Part shown: piece after piece, positions 1 through 5,531 of the stretch
Numbering within the stretch: the first letter of the stretch is position 1
Layout of the letters: the number at the start of each line of letters is the position of its first letter
Assembly (NCBI GenBank): GCA_034434895.1
Contig: DAOTYI010000169.1
Span: 1-10,934 of the forward strand
Source: DAOTXL01 sp034434895
GTDB lineage: Bacteria > Chloroflexota > Anaerolineae > JAAYZQ01
Reading direction: 5' to 3'
DNA length: 10,934 nucleotides
Notes under the pieces: generated by a model
What the model was told of the DNA's origin: nothing
The model's database searches: none
What the model saw: only the letters and a program-made list of their open reading frames with translations
Made by a program: the position numbers and the translations under genes

Positions 1-574
1 CCAGCTTCCGGCCGGAGCGCACCTGGAATCCGCCGACGACCATTTCCACCCAGTCCTTCAGGTCGTCTACCTTGCGGTCCAGTTGCTCAAAGCGCTGGTC
101 CACCTGCTCAAAGCGTTGGTCCACCTGCTCAAAGCGCCGGTCCACCTGCTCAAAGCGCCGGTCCACCTGCTCAAAGCGCCGGTCCACCTGCTCAAAGCGC
201 TGGTCCACCTGCTCAAGGCGTTGGTCCACCTGCTCAAAGCGTTGGAGCATGTCCGTGCGCAAGCCCTGAATTTCACCCTGCACCTGCTCAAAGCGCCGGT
301 CCACCTGCTCAAATCGTCGAGCGATCTGAGCACGTAGTTCTTGAATGGCGTTCTGCACAGACTCCTGGTTCTCGATGGTTTCAGCCTGGAAGTGCAATAC
401 CCGGCCATCAAAGGCGCGGAGCTCTTCCAAAATGGCCGCAACGCTTTCCTTCGTGGCAAACGCTTTCATGAAAGCGTGAAAGGCGCGAGGTTCCAACTCT
501 GGCTCGCGTTCCAGCATCGCCGGAAGCTGCGTATCGAGGATGTACAACACCTCTTCATCGCTCAGCTTCTTCAC
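1..574 (-). CDS. Coiled-coil heptad-repeat protein, DUF3782-like (C-terminus outside window)
   Basis: Reading leftwards from GTG at 574-572, the frame stays open for 191 codons to the window edge, so the C-terminus is missing. AAGGAG (588-583) lies 8 bases upstream of the GTG. Residues 1-80 look helical and acidic (begins VKKLSDEEVLYILDTQLPAM). From about residue 84 to 164 the protein is made of seven-residue units of the form V-D-Q/R-R-F-E-Q, interrupted once around residues 98-108. After the repeats comes LDRKVDDLKDWVEMVVGGFQ followed by VRSGRKL. The pattern of heptad coiled coil then a 'GRKLE'-like motif recalls DUF3782-type proteins, which often end in a PD-(D/E)XK nuclease-like domain; that domain is not visible here, so the family call is inference. 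Role unknown. It has its own promoter at 619-647 and probably stands alone. Confidence 0.72.
   Translation of the reverse strand, partial: MKKLSDEEVLYILDTQLPAMLEREPELEPRAFHAFMKAFATKESVAAILEELRAFDGRVLHFQAETIENQESVQNAIQELRAQIARRFEQVDRRFEQVQGEIQGLRTDMLQRFEQVDQRLEQVDQRFEQVDRRFEQVDRRFEQVDRRFEQVDQRFEQVDQRFEQLDRKVDDLKDWVEMVVGGFQVRSGRKL
83..325 (-). repeat. 21-bp in-frame tandem repeat encoding coiled-coil heptads
   Basis: On the plus strand the unit reads CTGCTCAAAGCGNNGGTCC plus AC. Eight units are contiguous (starts 83, 104, 125, 146, 167, 188, 209, 230), followed by a 33-base interruption (251-283) and two more units at 284 and 305. Units at 125, 146 and 167 are identical, while the outer units carry mostly synonymous or conservative changes (CGC TTT versus CGC CTT; CAG versus CGG). 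Since 21 is a multiple of three, copy-number change would add or remove whole heptads without breaking the reading frame. Confidence 0.93.
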
Positions 575-618
575 CGCAAACTCTCCTTACAAACCCATTA
601 TCCGCTCGACCTGGGAAT

Positions 619-647
619 ATTATACCAGAAAAGTCTGTCAAAGGCAA
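619..647 (-). promoter_or_regulatory. Promoter for the heptad-repeat gene
   Basis: On the minus strand, TTGCCT (647-642) and TATAAT (624-619) are separated by exactly 17 bases. The -10 is preceded by TGG, an extended -10 (TGN). The predicted start near 612 gives a leader of about 38 bases before the GTG at 574. A better-looking TTGACA at 641-636 is only 11 bases from the -10 and so is not the likely -35. Confidence 0.72.
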
Positions 648-655
648 CAGCCATC

Positions 656-850
656 TCAGCAGCTGCTCCGTGTCTCCACCGCCTGCCCCGCCCGGCGCAG
701 GGCGGCCAGGTCGCGCTTGATCGTGGCCCGGCTGACCTCCAGCGCCGCTGCCAGGTCGTCCACTGTGGGGGCCGCGCCCTGCCCGGTGGCCTGGCGCAGC
801 AGGCGCAGCAGCCGGTGCTGGCGGCGCTCCGTTTTGTCCGAGATAGCCTC
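656..850 (-). pseudogene. Headless copy of small HTH regulator (DeoR-like)
   Basis: The minus-strand frame ending at TGA 658-656 encodes about 65 residues with a helix-turn-helix reading VDDLAAALEVSRATIKRDLA and then ALRRAG. Over 59 aligned residues, 42 are identical to the intact HTH protein at 1621-1929. There is no ATG, GTG or TTG between the toxin stop (871-869) and the homologous region. Where the intact copy has its internal methionine (AMADK), this copy has isoleucine (AISDK, codon ATC at 844-842). The whole N-terminal part (GRPLRDDEYVAV in the intact copy) is absent, replaced by the 3' end of the toxin gene. The frame matches the toxin frame, so read-through of one TGA would fuse PIN and HTH. 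The HTH itself looks intact, with the canonical KRDLAALRRAG. Most likely a 5'-truncated duplicate; an unusual start codon cannot be excluded. Confidence 0.6.
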
Positions 851-868
851 GGCGTGCCTGGTTGTGTC

Positions 869-1273
869 TCAGGCAAAGCGAGCGACAAACTCGGCGGCAG
901 AGAGGATGGGAATGCCCTCGTACTCGCCGAGCTCAAGGAGGTGATGATCGCCGGAGACAATTACCAGTGCACCGGCCAGTAGGGCGCATTCGACAAACTT
1001 GTCGTCGTCCGGATCTTGAGCCACCACGTGGAGTTCGCCAGTGATGTTCACCAGTTCGGAGACGCACCGCAGATCGTAGAGCACGGCGCGAATGTGGTTC
1101 TCCGAAAAACCAAATGTTTTGCGCAGTTTCTGGGATAGTTCAGCTACCATCTCCGTACAGTGGACATGCTGAACCACCCTGCCCCGCGCCAGCAGCAGGC
1201 ATTGATAAGGCTTGCCGCGCCACAGCAGGCCCGAGATCCAGATGTTGGTGTCGAAAACGACCCGCTCTGGCAC
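869..1273 (-). CDS. PIN-domain toxin of a toxin-antitoxin pair (COG1569-like)
   Basis: The 134-residue product has the full PIN fold signature: D8 in VVFDTNIWISGLLW, E45 in TEMVAEL, D91 in DPDDDKFVECALLAGA and D109 in VIVSGDHHLL. These four acidic residues form the metal site of PIN ribonucleases. The length is usual for the 'putative toxin-antitoxin system toxin component, PIN family' group. Such proteins typically cleave RNA and are held inactive by their partner; the target here cannot be read from sequence. The start is GTG (1273-1271), two bases after the antitoxin TAG, with GAGG inside the antitoxin's end as the likely ribosome site, so the pair is translationally linked. The gene ends at TGA 871-869, and an HTH fragment follows in the same frame. 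Confidence 0.9.
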   Translation of the reverse strand: MPERVVFDTNIWISGLLWRGKPYQCLLLARGRVVQHVHCTEMVAELSQKLRKTFGFSENHIRAVLYDLRCVSELVNITGELHVVAQDPDDDKFVECALLAGALVIVSGDHHLLELGEYEGIPILSAAEFVARFA

Positions 1274-1275
1274 GG

Positions 1276-1524
1276 CTATGCCTCATCTGTATGGAGCAGA
1301 TCGTCAATGAACCGCTCACGCTCATCCTCGGTCAGGCTATCCCAGTCCAGGCCACGGTCGGCGCAGAGGGCACGCATGTGCCGCCCTCCATAGTCTACCA
1401 GGGTCTCAAAGGCATCGAGTCGCGGAATGAGCATTCTTAGCACCTCCTGCCTGGCCGTGGGTGAAATCTGCTGCACCCATTCTACTACCTGAGATTCCGG
1501 TATCTCCAGGATAATCCTTCCCAA
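1276..1524 (-). CDS. Antitoxin partner of the PIN toxin
   Basis: This 82-residue protein precedes the PIN gene with a two-base gap, the usual antitoxin-first order. The start is TTG (1524-1522), with AGGAGG five bases upstream; no ATG is available at this point, and the Shine-Dalgarno decides the start. It begins with a short strand-like stretch (IILEIPES), continues as helices, and ends with RGLDWDSLTEDERERFIDD followed by LLHTDEA, the acidic tail seen in partners of COG1569-type PIN toxins. I see no obvious HTH or AbrB/MetJ DNA-binding motif beyond the N-terminal strand, so autoregulation is unproven. Its own promoter lies at 1553-1581. Confidence 0.82.
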   Translation of the reverse strand: MGRIILEIPESQVVEWVQQISPTARQEVLRMLIPRLDAFETLVDYGGRHMRALCADRGLDWDSLTEDERERFIDDLLHTDEA

Positions 1525-1552
1525 GTTGACCTCCTGTTTCAGGCTTTATCTA

Positions 1553-1581
1553 ATTGTACACCATTTGACGTATCTTTTCAA
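1553..1581 (-). promoter_or_regulatory. Promoter of the toxin-antitoxin operon
   Basis: Minus strand TTGAAA (1581-1576), 17 bases, TACAAT (1558-1553). The predicted start near 1546 leaves a short leader of about 22 bases containing CAGGAGGTCAAC before the TTG start. It lies in the 96-base AT-richer gap between the HTH gene and the antitoxin, so the pair can be transcribed independently of its upstream neighbour. Confidence 0.72.
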
Positions 1582-1620
1582 TAGTGGCCCGGTCAAGAGA
1601 TTGGCCACGACAGAGCTGGC

Positions 1621-1929
1621 TCATTTGGGGCTGCCCCGTGTTTGGATCTCGCGCCCGGCCCGGCGCAGGATGGCCAGGCCGCGTTTGACCGTGGCCCGGC
1701 TGACCCCCAGCGCCGCTGCCAGGTCGTCCACGGTTGGGGCAGCCCCCTGCTCAACCGCTTCGCGCAGCAACCGACTCAACCGGGCCTGGCGCCAGCTCGC
1801 CTTGTCAGCCATGGCCGTGTCCTCGGGCGCATCCACCGGCCACGTCACGGCCACATACTCGTCGTCGCGCAGGGGGCGACCGGTGCCGCAGCGGAGAGAG
1901 GTCACTTTGCAACCGCTACCTGGACGCAT
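1621..1929 (-). CDS. Small HTH protein (DeoR-like wHTH)
   Basis: Product of 102 residues if begun at ATG 1929-1927, which sits directly after the TGA of the DUF1786 gene (TGA-ATG, no gap), suggesting reinitiation. A second possible start is ATG 1812-1810, giving a 63-residue HTH-only form. I prefer the long form because residues 15-38 (RPLRDDEYVAVTWPVDAPED region) show coding-like codon use. The C-terminal half carries PTVDDLAAALGVSRATVKRG followed by LAILRRAG, a DeoR-type helix-turn-helix. The recognition helix has G where the headless copy has D (KRGL versus KRDL). The segment around EQGA..TVDDLAAALGVS.ATVKR resembles the HTH of DUF1670-type proteins, but that relation is only suggestive. 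Likely DNA-binding; targets unknown. It forms a transcription unit with DUF1786. Confidence 0.7.
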   Translation of the reverse strand: MRPGSGCKVTSLRCGTGRPLRDDEYVAVTWPVDAPEDTAMADKASWRQARLSRLLREAVEQGAAPTVDDLAAALGVSRATVKRGLAILRRAGREIQTRGSPK

Positions 1930-3021
1930 TCAACGGCCCAGGGCACCTTCAATCGCCCCGGCGGCCCACGGCAAGAGGTGGGCACAGGCGCGCACTAATC
2001 CCCAACAGCCGGCCATCATCATATCGCCGTGGGGCACGGCCAGGTAAGGTCGCAGCGCCGGGCCGACCAGCAAACCCCGGCGCGGCCCGGTCACGGCCAC
2101 AAAATCAAGGGGTGACGGCGTCGGGTCGAGCAGCAGCGCCCCGTGGCCATGCCCGGCAAAGAGTTCATCGTGGGAAAGGGTGCCGGCGGCCAGTTGGGCC
2201 AGCAACTCCTCCAGCCGCTCACGGCTCAACAGGCCGGTGTGGTGCTCGAACAATCCGGCTATCTCACCATCCCGCAGGTGAAAGGCCAGGGTGTGCAGGT
2301 TGCCCACATTGACCAGGATGGCATCCCGCTGCCGGGCGACATGGGGGTCCTCCATCGCGCCCAAAATGGCCGCCGGTGCGGTGTCCATCACCACCAACGG
2401 GTGGTTGGCCGGCGCGGTGGCAGCCACCGCCTGCAGGCGGGTCATGCGGGGTGGGATCCGGTCGCCGGGAAAGGCAAAGCCGGACAAGCCAGCGCCACTG
2501 CGGATCCGTTCGGCCAGATACTCGAAGCGGAACAGGCGGTCGCTGACGCCGGGTGGGGCTGCGCCGTGGTCAAAGACGGCCACGGCCAGCAGGTCAACCT
2601 GGTTGAGGTCCACGCCAAAGACGCCAAAGGCGCGGGCCAGGGCCTCAAAGTCGAAATCAAGCGTCCGCAGACGACGGACGCCGGTCAATTCCACTGCCTC
2701 CTCATCACTCACCAGCACCACGCCCATGGCCGTCACCCTGTCCAGGTCATCGTCGAACGTGCGGGCTGCGTCGGGCGTGGCAAAGAGGCGGAGTCCGGCC
2801 CGCAGGTGCTCTTCAGCGGCCCAGGTACATGGCCCACCGCCCATGGTCACACCGGTCAGCAACAGATCCTCTCCTGACCGGGTCGCGGCACCGATAGCCT
2901 GGGCCAACTGCACAGTGGGTGACGGCATCACCAGCTTCAGGGCATTTTCCGGTTCTTTGTCTGTATCGAACAGCAGCACATCCTGCGTGCCGGTGCCAAT
3001 GTCTATCGCCAGAATCTGCAT
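1930..3021 (-). CDS. DUF1786 family protein (COG4012), actin-like ATPase fold
   Basis: The 363-residue product begins MQILAIDIGTGTQDVLLFD, the family signature, with D7-I-G-T-G-T-Q-D14 as a phosphate-1-like loop of the ASKHA (acetate kinase/Hsp70/actin) fold. Further family features are PENALKLVMPSPT (24-36), TGVTMGGGPC (56-65), a second phosphate-like loop VNVGNLHT (237-244) and HGDMMMAGC (331-339). The family is sometimes labelled 'pyruvate formate-lyase activating enzyme', but it has no radical-SAM CxxxCxxC motif and that label is not supported here. Biochemical role unknown; nucleotide-dependent sugar or cofactor kinase-like activity is only a guess. Start chosen at ATG 3021-3019 because the family starts at this motif and GAGGAGG lies just upstream, though the spacing is tight (two or three bases). 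The promoter is at 3059-3087, divergent from rplS. Confidence 0.87.
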   Translation of the reverse strand: MQILAIDIGTGTQDVLLFDTDKEPENALKLVMPSPTVQLAQAIGAATRSGEDLLLTGVTMGGGPCTWAAEEHLRAGLRLFATPDAARTFDDDLDRVTAMGVVLVSDEEAVELTGVRRLRTLDFDFEALARAFGVFGVDLNQVDLLAVAVFDHGAAPPGVSDRLFRFEYLAERIRSGAGLSGFAFPGDRIPPRMTRLQAVAATAPANHPLVVMDTAPAAILGAMEDPHVARQRDAILVNVGNLHTLAFHLRDGEIAGLFEHHTGLLSRERLEELLAQLAAGTLSHDELFAGHGHGALLLDPTPSPLDFVAVTGPRRGLLVGPALRPYLAVPHGDMMMAGCWGLVRACAHLLPWAAGAIEGALGR

Positions 3022-3058
3022 GACCTCCTCACTGGAGCACAGGCTTGAGTCCGGACCC

Positions 3059-3087
3059 ATTATAACACAGGTGCTCCCAATCGCCAA
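3059..3087 (-). promoter_or_regulatory. Promoter of the DUF1786-HTH unit
   Basis: Minus strand TTGGCG (3087-3082), 17 bases, TATAAT (3064-3059), with TGT before the -10 (extended form). The predicted start near 3052 gives a leader of about 31 bases. It is back to back with the rplS promoter; the two -35 hexamers are 14 bases apart. Confidence 0.73.
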
Positions 3088-3089
3088 TG

Positions 3090-3118
3090 CTCTCCCCAGA
3101 TTTGATGACCCTGGAGAG
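3090..3118 (+). promoter_or_regulatory. Imperfect inverted repeat across the rplS -35 region
   Basis: CTCTCCCCAG (3090-3099) and CTGGAGAG (3111-3118) are inverted copies apart from a two-base insertion. The rplS -35 hexamer lies in the loop, and the DUF1786 -35 ends three bases to the left. Its position would allow a bound protein to affect both divergent promoters. No binding protein is known; it may be chance. Confidence 0.35.
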
Positions 3119-3130
3119 TTATGGTATAAT
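3102..3130 (+). promoter_or_regulatory. Promoter of rplS
   Basis: TTGATG (3102-3107), 17 bases, TATAAT (3125-3130), preceded by TGG (extended -10). The predicted start near 3137 gives a leader of about 42 bases. Having its own strong promoter means L19 here does not depend on an upstream rpsP-rimM-trmD operon, which is absent from this side. Confidence 0.78.
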
Positions 3131-3152
3131 GCGGGCTTGCGATTGTGAACTT

Positions 3153-3168
3153 TTCCTTTTGAAAGGAA
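3153..3168 (+). promoter_or_regulatory. rplS: Leader palindrome overlapping the rplS ribosome-binding site
   Basis: TTCCTTT (3153-3159) and AAAGGAA (3162-3168) are perfectly complementary, with TG between them. The right arm contains most of the Shine-Dalgarno AAGGAAGG (3163-3170), which sits eight bases before the ATG at 3179. Folded in the mRNA (loop would open to four bases), it would hide the ribosome site. This could be a simple translational damper or an autoregulatory site; ribosomal protein genes often use such leaders. No direct evidence of binding. Confidence 0.42.
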
Positions 3169-3178
3169 GGATGTCATC

Positions 3179-3562
3179 ATGAGCAGTGACTTGTTGCGAT
3201 CGGTTGAAGAGCAACAGCAAAAAGAGGAGATCGGTCTAAAGTCTGATCTGTCGGAGCTACAGGTTGGCGACGACGTCCAGGTTCATTTCCGCATTGTCGA
3301 AGGGGATCGGGAGCGCATCCAGTTGGTGCGTGGCACGGTGATGCGCATCAAACGGGGGGCGGGGGCCAATGCCAGTTTCACGGTGCGGCGCATTGCTGCC
3401 CACGGCATCGGTGTGGAACGGACCTTTCCCTTGCATTCCCCCCGGATCGAAAAGGTCGAAGTGCTGCGGCACGCCCACGTGCGCCGCTCCAGGCTCTATT
3501 TCTTGCGGGGCCGGCAGGGCAAAGCCACCCGCCTGAAGGAAAAGCGAACCGCTCCCGGATAA
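3179..3562 (+). CDS. rplS: 50S ribosomal protein L19
   Basis: The 127-residue product carries the L19 core: VGDDVQVHFRIVEGDRERIQ, then a VRGTVMRIKRGAG loop, ASFTVRRIAAHGIGVERTFP with LHSPRIEKVEV, and a C-terminal HVRRSRLYFLRGRQGKATRL with KEK. L19 sits at the 30S-50S interface of the ribosome. The length is typical (about 115-130), with a longer acidic N-terminus (EEQQQKEEIGLKSDLSEL) than E. coli L19. Start at ATG 3179, with AAGGAAGG eight bases upstream; the first codons of an overlapping ATGTCATC at 3171 are out of frame. rnhB follows downstream, the usual neighbour, but across a repeat-filled spacer rather than directly. Confidence 0.97.
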   Translation: MSSDLLRSVEEQQQKEEIGLKSDLSELQVGDDVQVHFRIVEGDRERIQLVRGTVMRIKRGAGANASFTVRRIAAHGIGVERTFPLHSPRIEKVEVLRHAHVRRSRLYFLRGRQGKATRLKEKRTAPG

Positions 3563-3609
3563 TCTGAGCCGTCTGCTGCTCACAAGGGACGTGTCCAGGA
3601 TGCGCTCGT

Positions 3610-3625
3610 GGGCACGGCCCTTTTT
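3610..3625 (+). terminator. Weak terminator-like hairpin after rplS
   Basis: GGGC-ACG-GCCC (3610-3620) followed by five T (3621-3625), about 50 bases after the rplS stop. The stem is only four base pairs, so this is a marginal Rho-independent terminator. It is the only GC stem plus T-run I could find between rplS and rnhB. Confidence 0.27.
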
Positions 3626-3684
3626 GATCCCTGCTGGCAACCTGGCGGAAAGACGGTCTGGTCGTTTCACCGTATTTGCTTACC

Positions 3685-3938
3685 GCGCCTCAGATACACC
3701 GCAGAGACGCAGAGAACGCCGGGGAGACGGGGGAGGTCAGGCTGGAGTCGAGGCTTCAGCCGGCCTTTTCCGCCTGAAGGCTCCACTCCCATTTGCTTCC
3801 CTGACAGAAGTTACGCAGTTGACCCGGCAGGCTGACCAAAAAAGCACCAAGACACGAAGAATGACCAGGAAGTCTTGGTGCGCCCTCTGTGTCTCGGCGG
3901 TAAACAAACACGATTTTGAGTCCTGGTGTCTTTGAGAT
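3685..3938. repeat. Palindromic 'CACCAAGACAC / ACCGCAGAGAC' intergenic element
   Basis: The rplS-rnhB spacer contains no gene but holds inverted modules. CACCGCAGAGACGCAGAGA (starts near 3697) recurs inverted as TCTGTGTCTCGGCGGT (3887-3902). A perfect 10-bp stem GCACCAAGAC (3844-3853) / GTCTTGGTGC (3872-3881) lies between them, with an 18-base loop. TCCTGGTGTCTTTGAGAT (3921-3938) at the right end is a further 'CAAAGACACCA' module and abuts the rnhB start. The same vocabulary appears in the element at 5681-5820. Such elements are non-coding, dispersed, hairpin-forming repeats without a transposase; a miniature transposon or extragenic-palindrome origin is inferred. Confidence 0.65.
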
Positions 3939-3939
3939 T

Positions 3940-4581
3940 TTGATCATTAAAGCAGATTGGACTCCCACTCTGGAATATGAGCGCCGGCTATGGGCGATGG
4001 GCTATCGCCGCATAGCCGGGCTGGATGAGGCTGGTCGGGGCGCATGGGCCGGGCCGGTGGTGGCCGCTGCCGTTATCCTGCCGCCCGACGAACCGCATCT
4101 GAGGCGACACCTGGCCGGCGTCCGTGACTCCAAGCAATTGACAGCCGCTCAGCGGGAGGGACTGCTCCAGGTCATCGGCGAGTGTGCCGTGGCGTTGGGC
4201 GTTGGGGCTGTGTCACCGGCCGAGATTGATGCCCTGGGCATTGTCCCTGCCACCCGTCAGGCGATGAAGTCAGCCCTGCAGGTCATCTTGCCCCCGGCCG
4301 ACTATCTGCTGATTGACCATCTGCTCCTGCCCGACCTGCCGATCCCGCAGCACAGCCTGCCCAAAGGCGATGTATGGGTCCTGTCCATCGCCGCCGCATC
4401 CATCGTGGCCAAAGTAAGCCGCGACCGGTTGATGGTCGAGCTGGAGGAGCAATTCCCCGGCTATGGCTTTGCCCGGCACAAAGGCTATGGCACGACCCGG
4501 CACCAGATGGCGCTGGCCAGGCTGGGACCCTGTGCCATGCACCGTCTGTCCTTCGCGCCTCTGAAGGGCCTGACGTTTTGA
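3940..4581 (+). CDS. rnhB: Ribonuclease HII
   Basis: RNase HII cuts the RNA strand of RNA-DNA hybrids and single ribonucleotides in DNA. From TTG 3940 the product has 213 residues. The catalytic DEDD set is visible: D29 and E30 in AGLDEAGRGAWAGP, D126 in LLIDHLLLP, and D144 in LPKGD, with the 18-residue spacing of the last two matching the E. coli enzyme. Other family motifs are RDSKQL (62-67), AAASIVAKVSRDRLM and FARHKGYGT. The start is uncertain: TTG 3940, TTG 3916 and ATG 3997 are in frame and none has a clear Shine-Dalgarno. I chose 3940 because the segment PTLEYERRLWAMGYR looks conserved before the active site and 3916 lies inside the repeat. It converges on the LysR gene 19 bases away. 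Confidence 0.95.
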   Translation: MIIKADWTPTLEYERRLWAMGYRRIAGLDEAGRGAWAGPVVAAAVILPPDEPHLRRHLAGVRDSKQLTAAQREGLLQVIGECAVALGVGAVSPAEIDALGIVPATRQAMKSALQVILPPADYLLIDHLLLPDLPIPQHSLPKGDVWVLSIAAASIVAKVSRDRLMVELEEQFPGYGFARHKGYGTTRHQMALARLGPCAMHRLSFAPLKGLTF

Positions 4582-4600
4582 TTTCGCCCAACCTCGTTCG

Positions 4601-5497
4601 TCATTCGACAAAGCTGTGGGCAAACTCCACAAAGCGCGCCAGCAACGGGTCGCCGATGCGCTGCGGCAGATAGGCCAGATACAGATCACGGCGCAGGTCC
4701 ACGCCAGCCAGTCGCACACAGGCCAGGTGCCCGTCTGCCTGGGCCTGAGCTGCAGCCCGGGCCGAGACAAAACCGACCCCTAACCCCTGTTCCACCGCCT
4801 GGAGGACAGCCTGGGTGCTGCCCAGGGTCAGGGCTATCTTGCCCACCGGCTGGCTGACACCGGCCGCAGCCAGCGCCATCTCCACGCTGCGCCGCGTCCC
4901 TGACCCCTCTTCGCGCCAGACCAGCGGCTGTTCCTGCAATTCTCCCACCGTCACCTGCCCGCGCCCGGCAAAGGGATGTCCCGGCGGCACGGCCAGGACG
5001 ATCTCATCGCCGACCAGCCGTTCCAGGTGCAGACCGGGCCGCCTGACGGGGGAACCGATGACCCCCACATCGGCCTGGTCGGCCAGCAGCCGGGTGGCCA
5101 CATCGGCCGTGTCGGACACGGTCATGTGCACCTCCACCTGAGGATAGCGTGCCCGGAAGGCGGCCAACAGGCCCGGCAGCAGATACTCGCCGGGGATGGT
5201 GCTGGCTGCCAGGGTGAGAACCCCTCGCCCCACCTCCTTGAGCGTCGCCATCTCCCGTTCCACCTCCTCAAAATGGGCCAGGGTCTGGCGGGCAAAGGCC
5301 AACAGTCGTTCCCCGGCCGGGGTGAGCTCGACCTGGCGTTTGGGCCCCCGCACCAGTAAGGCCAACCCCAACTCGGCTTCCAGACGCTGCACCTGCTTGC
5401 TGATCGCGGGCTGGCTGAGGTGCATGGCCCGCGCCGCTGCCGACAGGCTGCCATGCTCGACGATGTTCACCAGAGTACGCAAATGCTCCAGGTTCAT
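4601..5497 (-). CDS. LysR-type transcriptional regulator (CysL/CbbR-like)
   Basis: 298 residues, a typical LysR length. Residues 1-60 form the winged HTH (LSAAARAMHLSQPAISKQVQ then RLEAELG, 18-44), followed by a linker helix (to about 88) and the periplasmic-binding-like effector domain: LTLAASTIPGEYLLPGLLAA (94-113), ADVGVIGSP (142-150), EIVLAVPPGHP (165-175), REEGSGTR (195-202) and GLGVGFVS. The PGEYLLP and REEGSGTR motifs are typical of the CysL/YwfK and CbbR-like group, which often senses sulfur, selenium or carbon metabolites; the ligand here is unknown. Start at ATG 5497-5495, with GAGAGGG five or six bases upstream, rather than TTG 5524. Neighbours give no clear target; the cupin-activase cluster transcribed away from it is the nearest divergent candidate, though 490 bp separate them. 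Confidence 0.93.
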   Translation of the reverse strand: MNLEHLRTLVNIVEHGSLSAAARAMHLSQPAISKQVQRLEAELGLALLVRGPKRQVELTPAGERLLAFARQTLAHFEEVEREMATLKEVGRGVLTLAASTIPGEYLLPGLLAAFRARYPQVEVHMTVSDTADVATRLLADQADVGVIGSPVRRPGLHLERLVGDEIVLAVPPGHPFAGRGQVTVGELQEQPLVWREEGSGTRRSVEMALAAAGVSQPVGKIALTLGSTQAVLQAVEQGLGVGFVSARAAAQAQADGHLACVRLAGVDLRRDLYLAYLPQRIGDPLLARFVEFAHSFVE

Positions 5498-5531
5498 CTG
5501 ACCCTCTCTTCCCGTTTCTGTCAATTTCCTG

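Noticed and set aside
83..325. CRISPR array
   Set aside because: The 21-bp units are contiguous with no spacers and encode protein heptads in frame.
67..459. Open frames on both strands through the 21-bp repeat (for example serine/arginine/tryptophan-rich repeats)
   Set aside because: The repeat opens all frames. Only the minus frame beginning at GTG 574 has a ribosome site, promoter and sensible heptad structure.
636..641. Perfect TTGACA as a -35 for the heptad gene
   Set aside because: Only 11 bases from the -10; TTGCCT six bases further upstream gives the correct 17-bp spacing.
869..871. Selenocysteine insertion at the toxin's UGA
   Set aside because: No convincing SECIS-like hairpin was seen directly after the UGA and PIN proteins are not known selenoproteins.
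2143..3148. Long plus-strand frames of 244 and 285 residues opposite DUF1786
   Set aside because: They are antisense shadows of a well-supported gene, with low-complexity composition and no ribosome sites.
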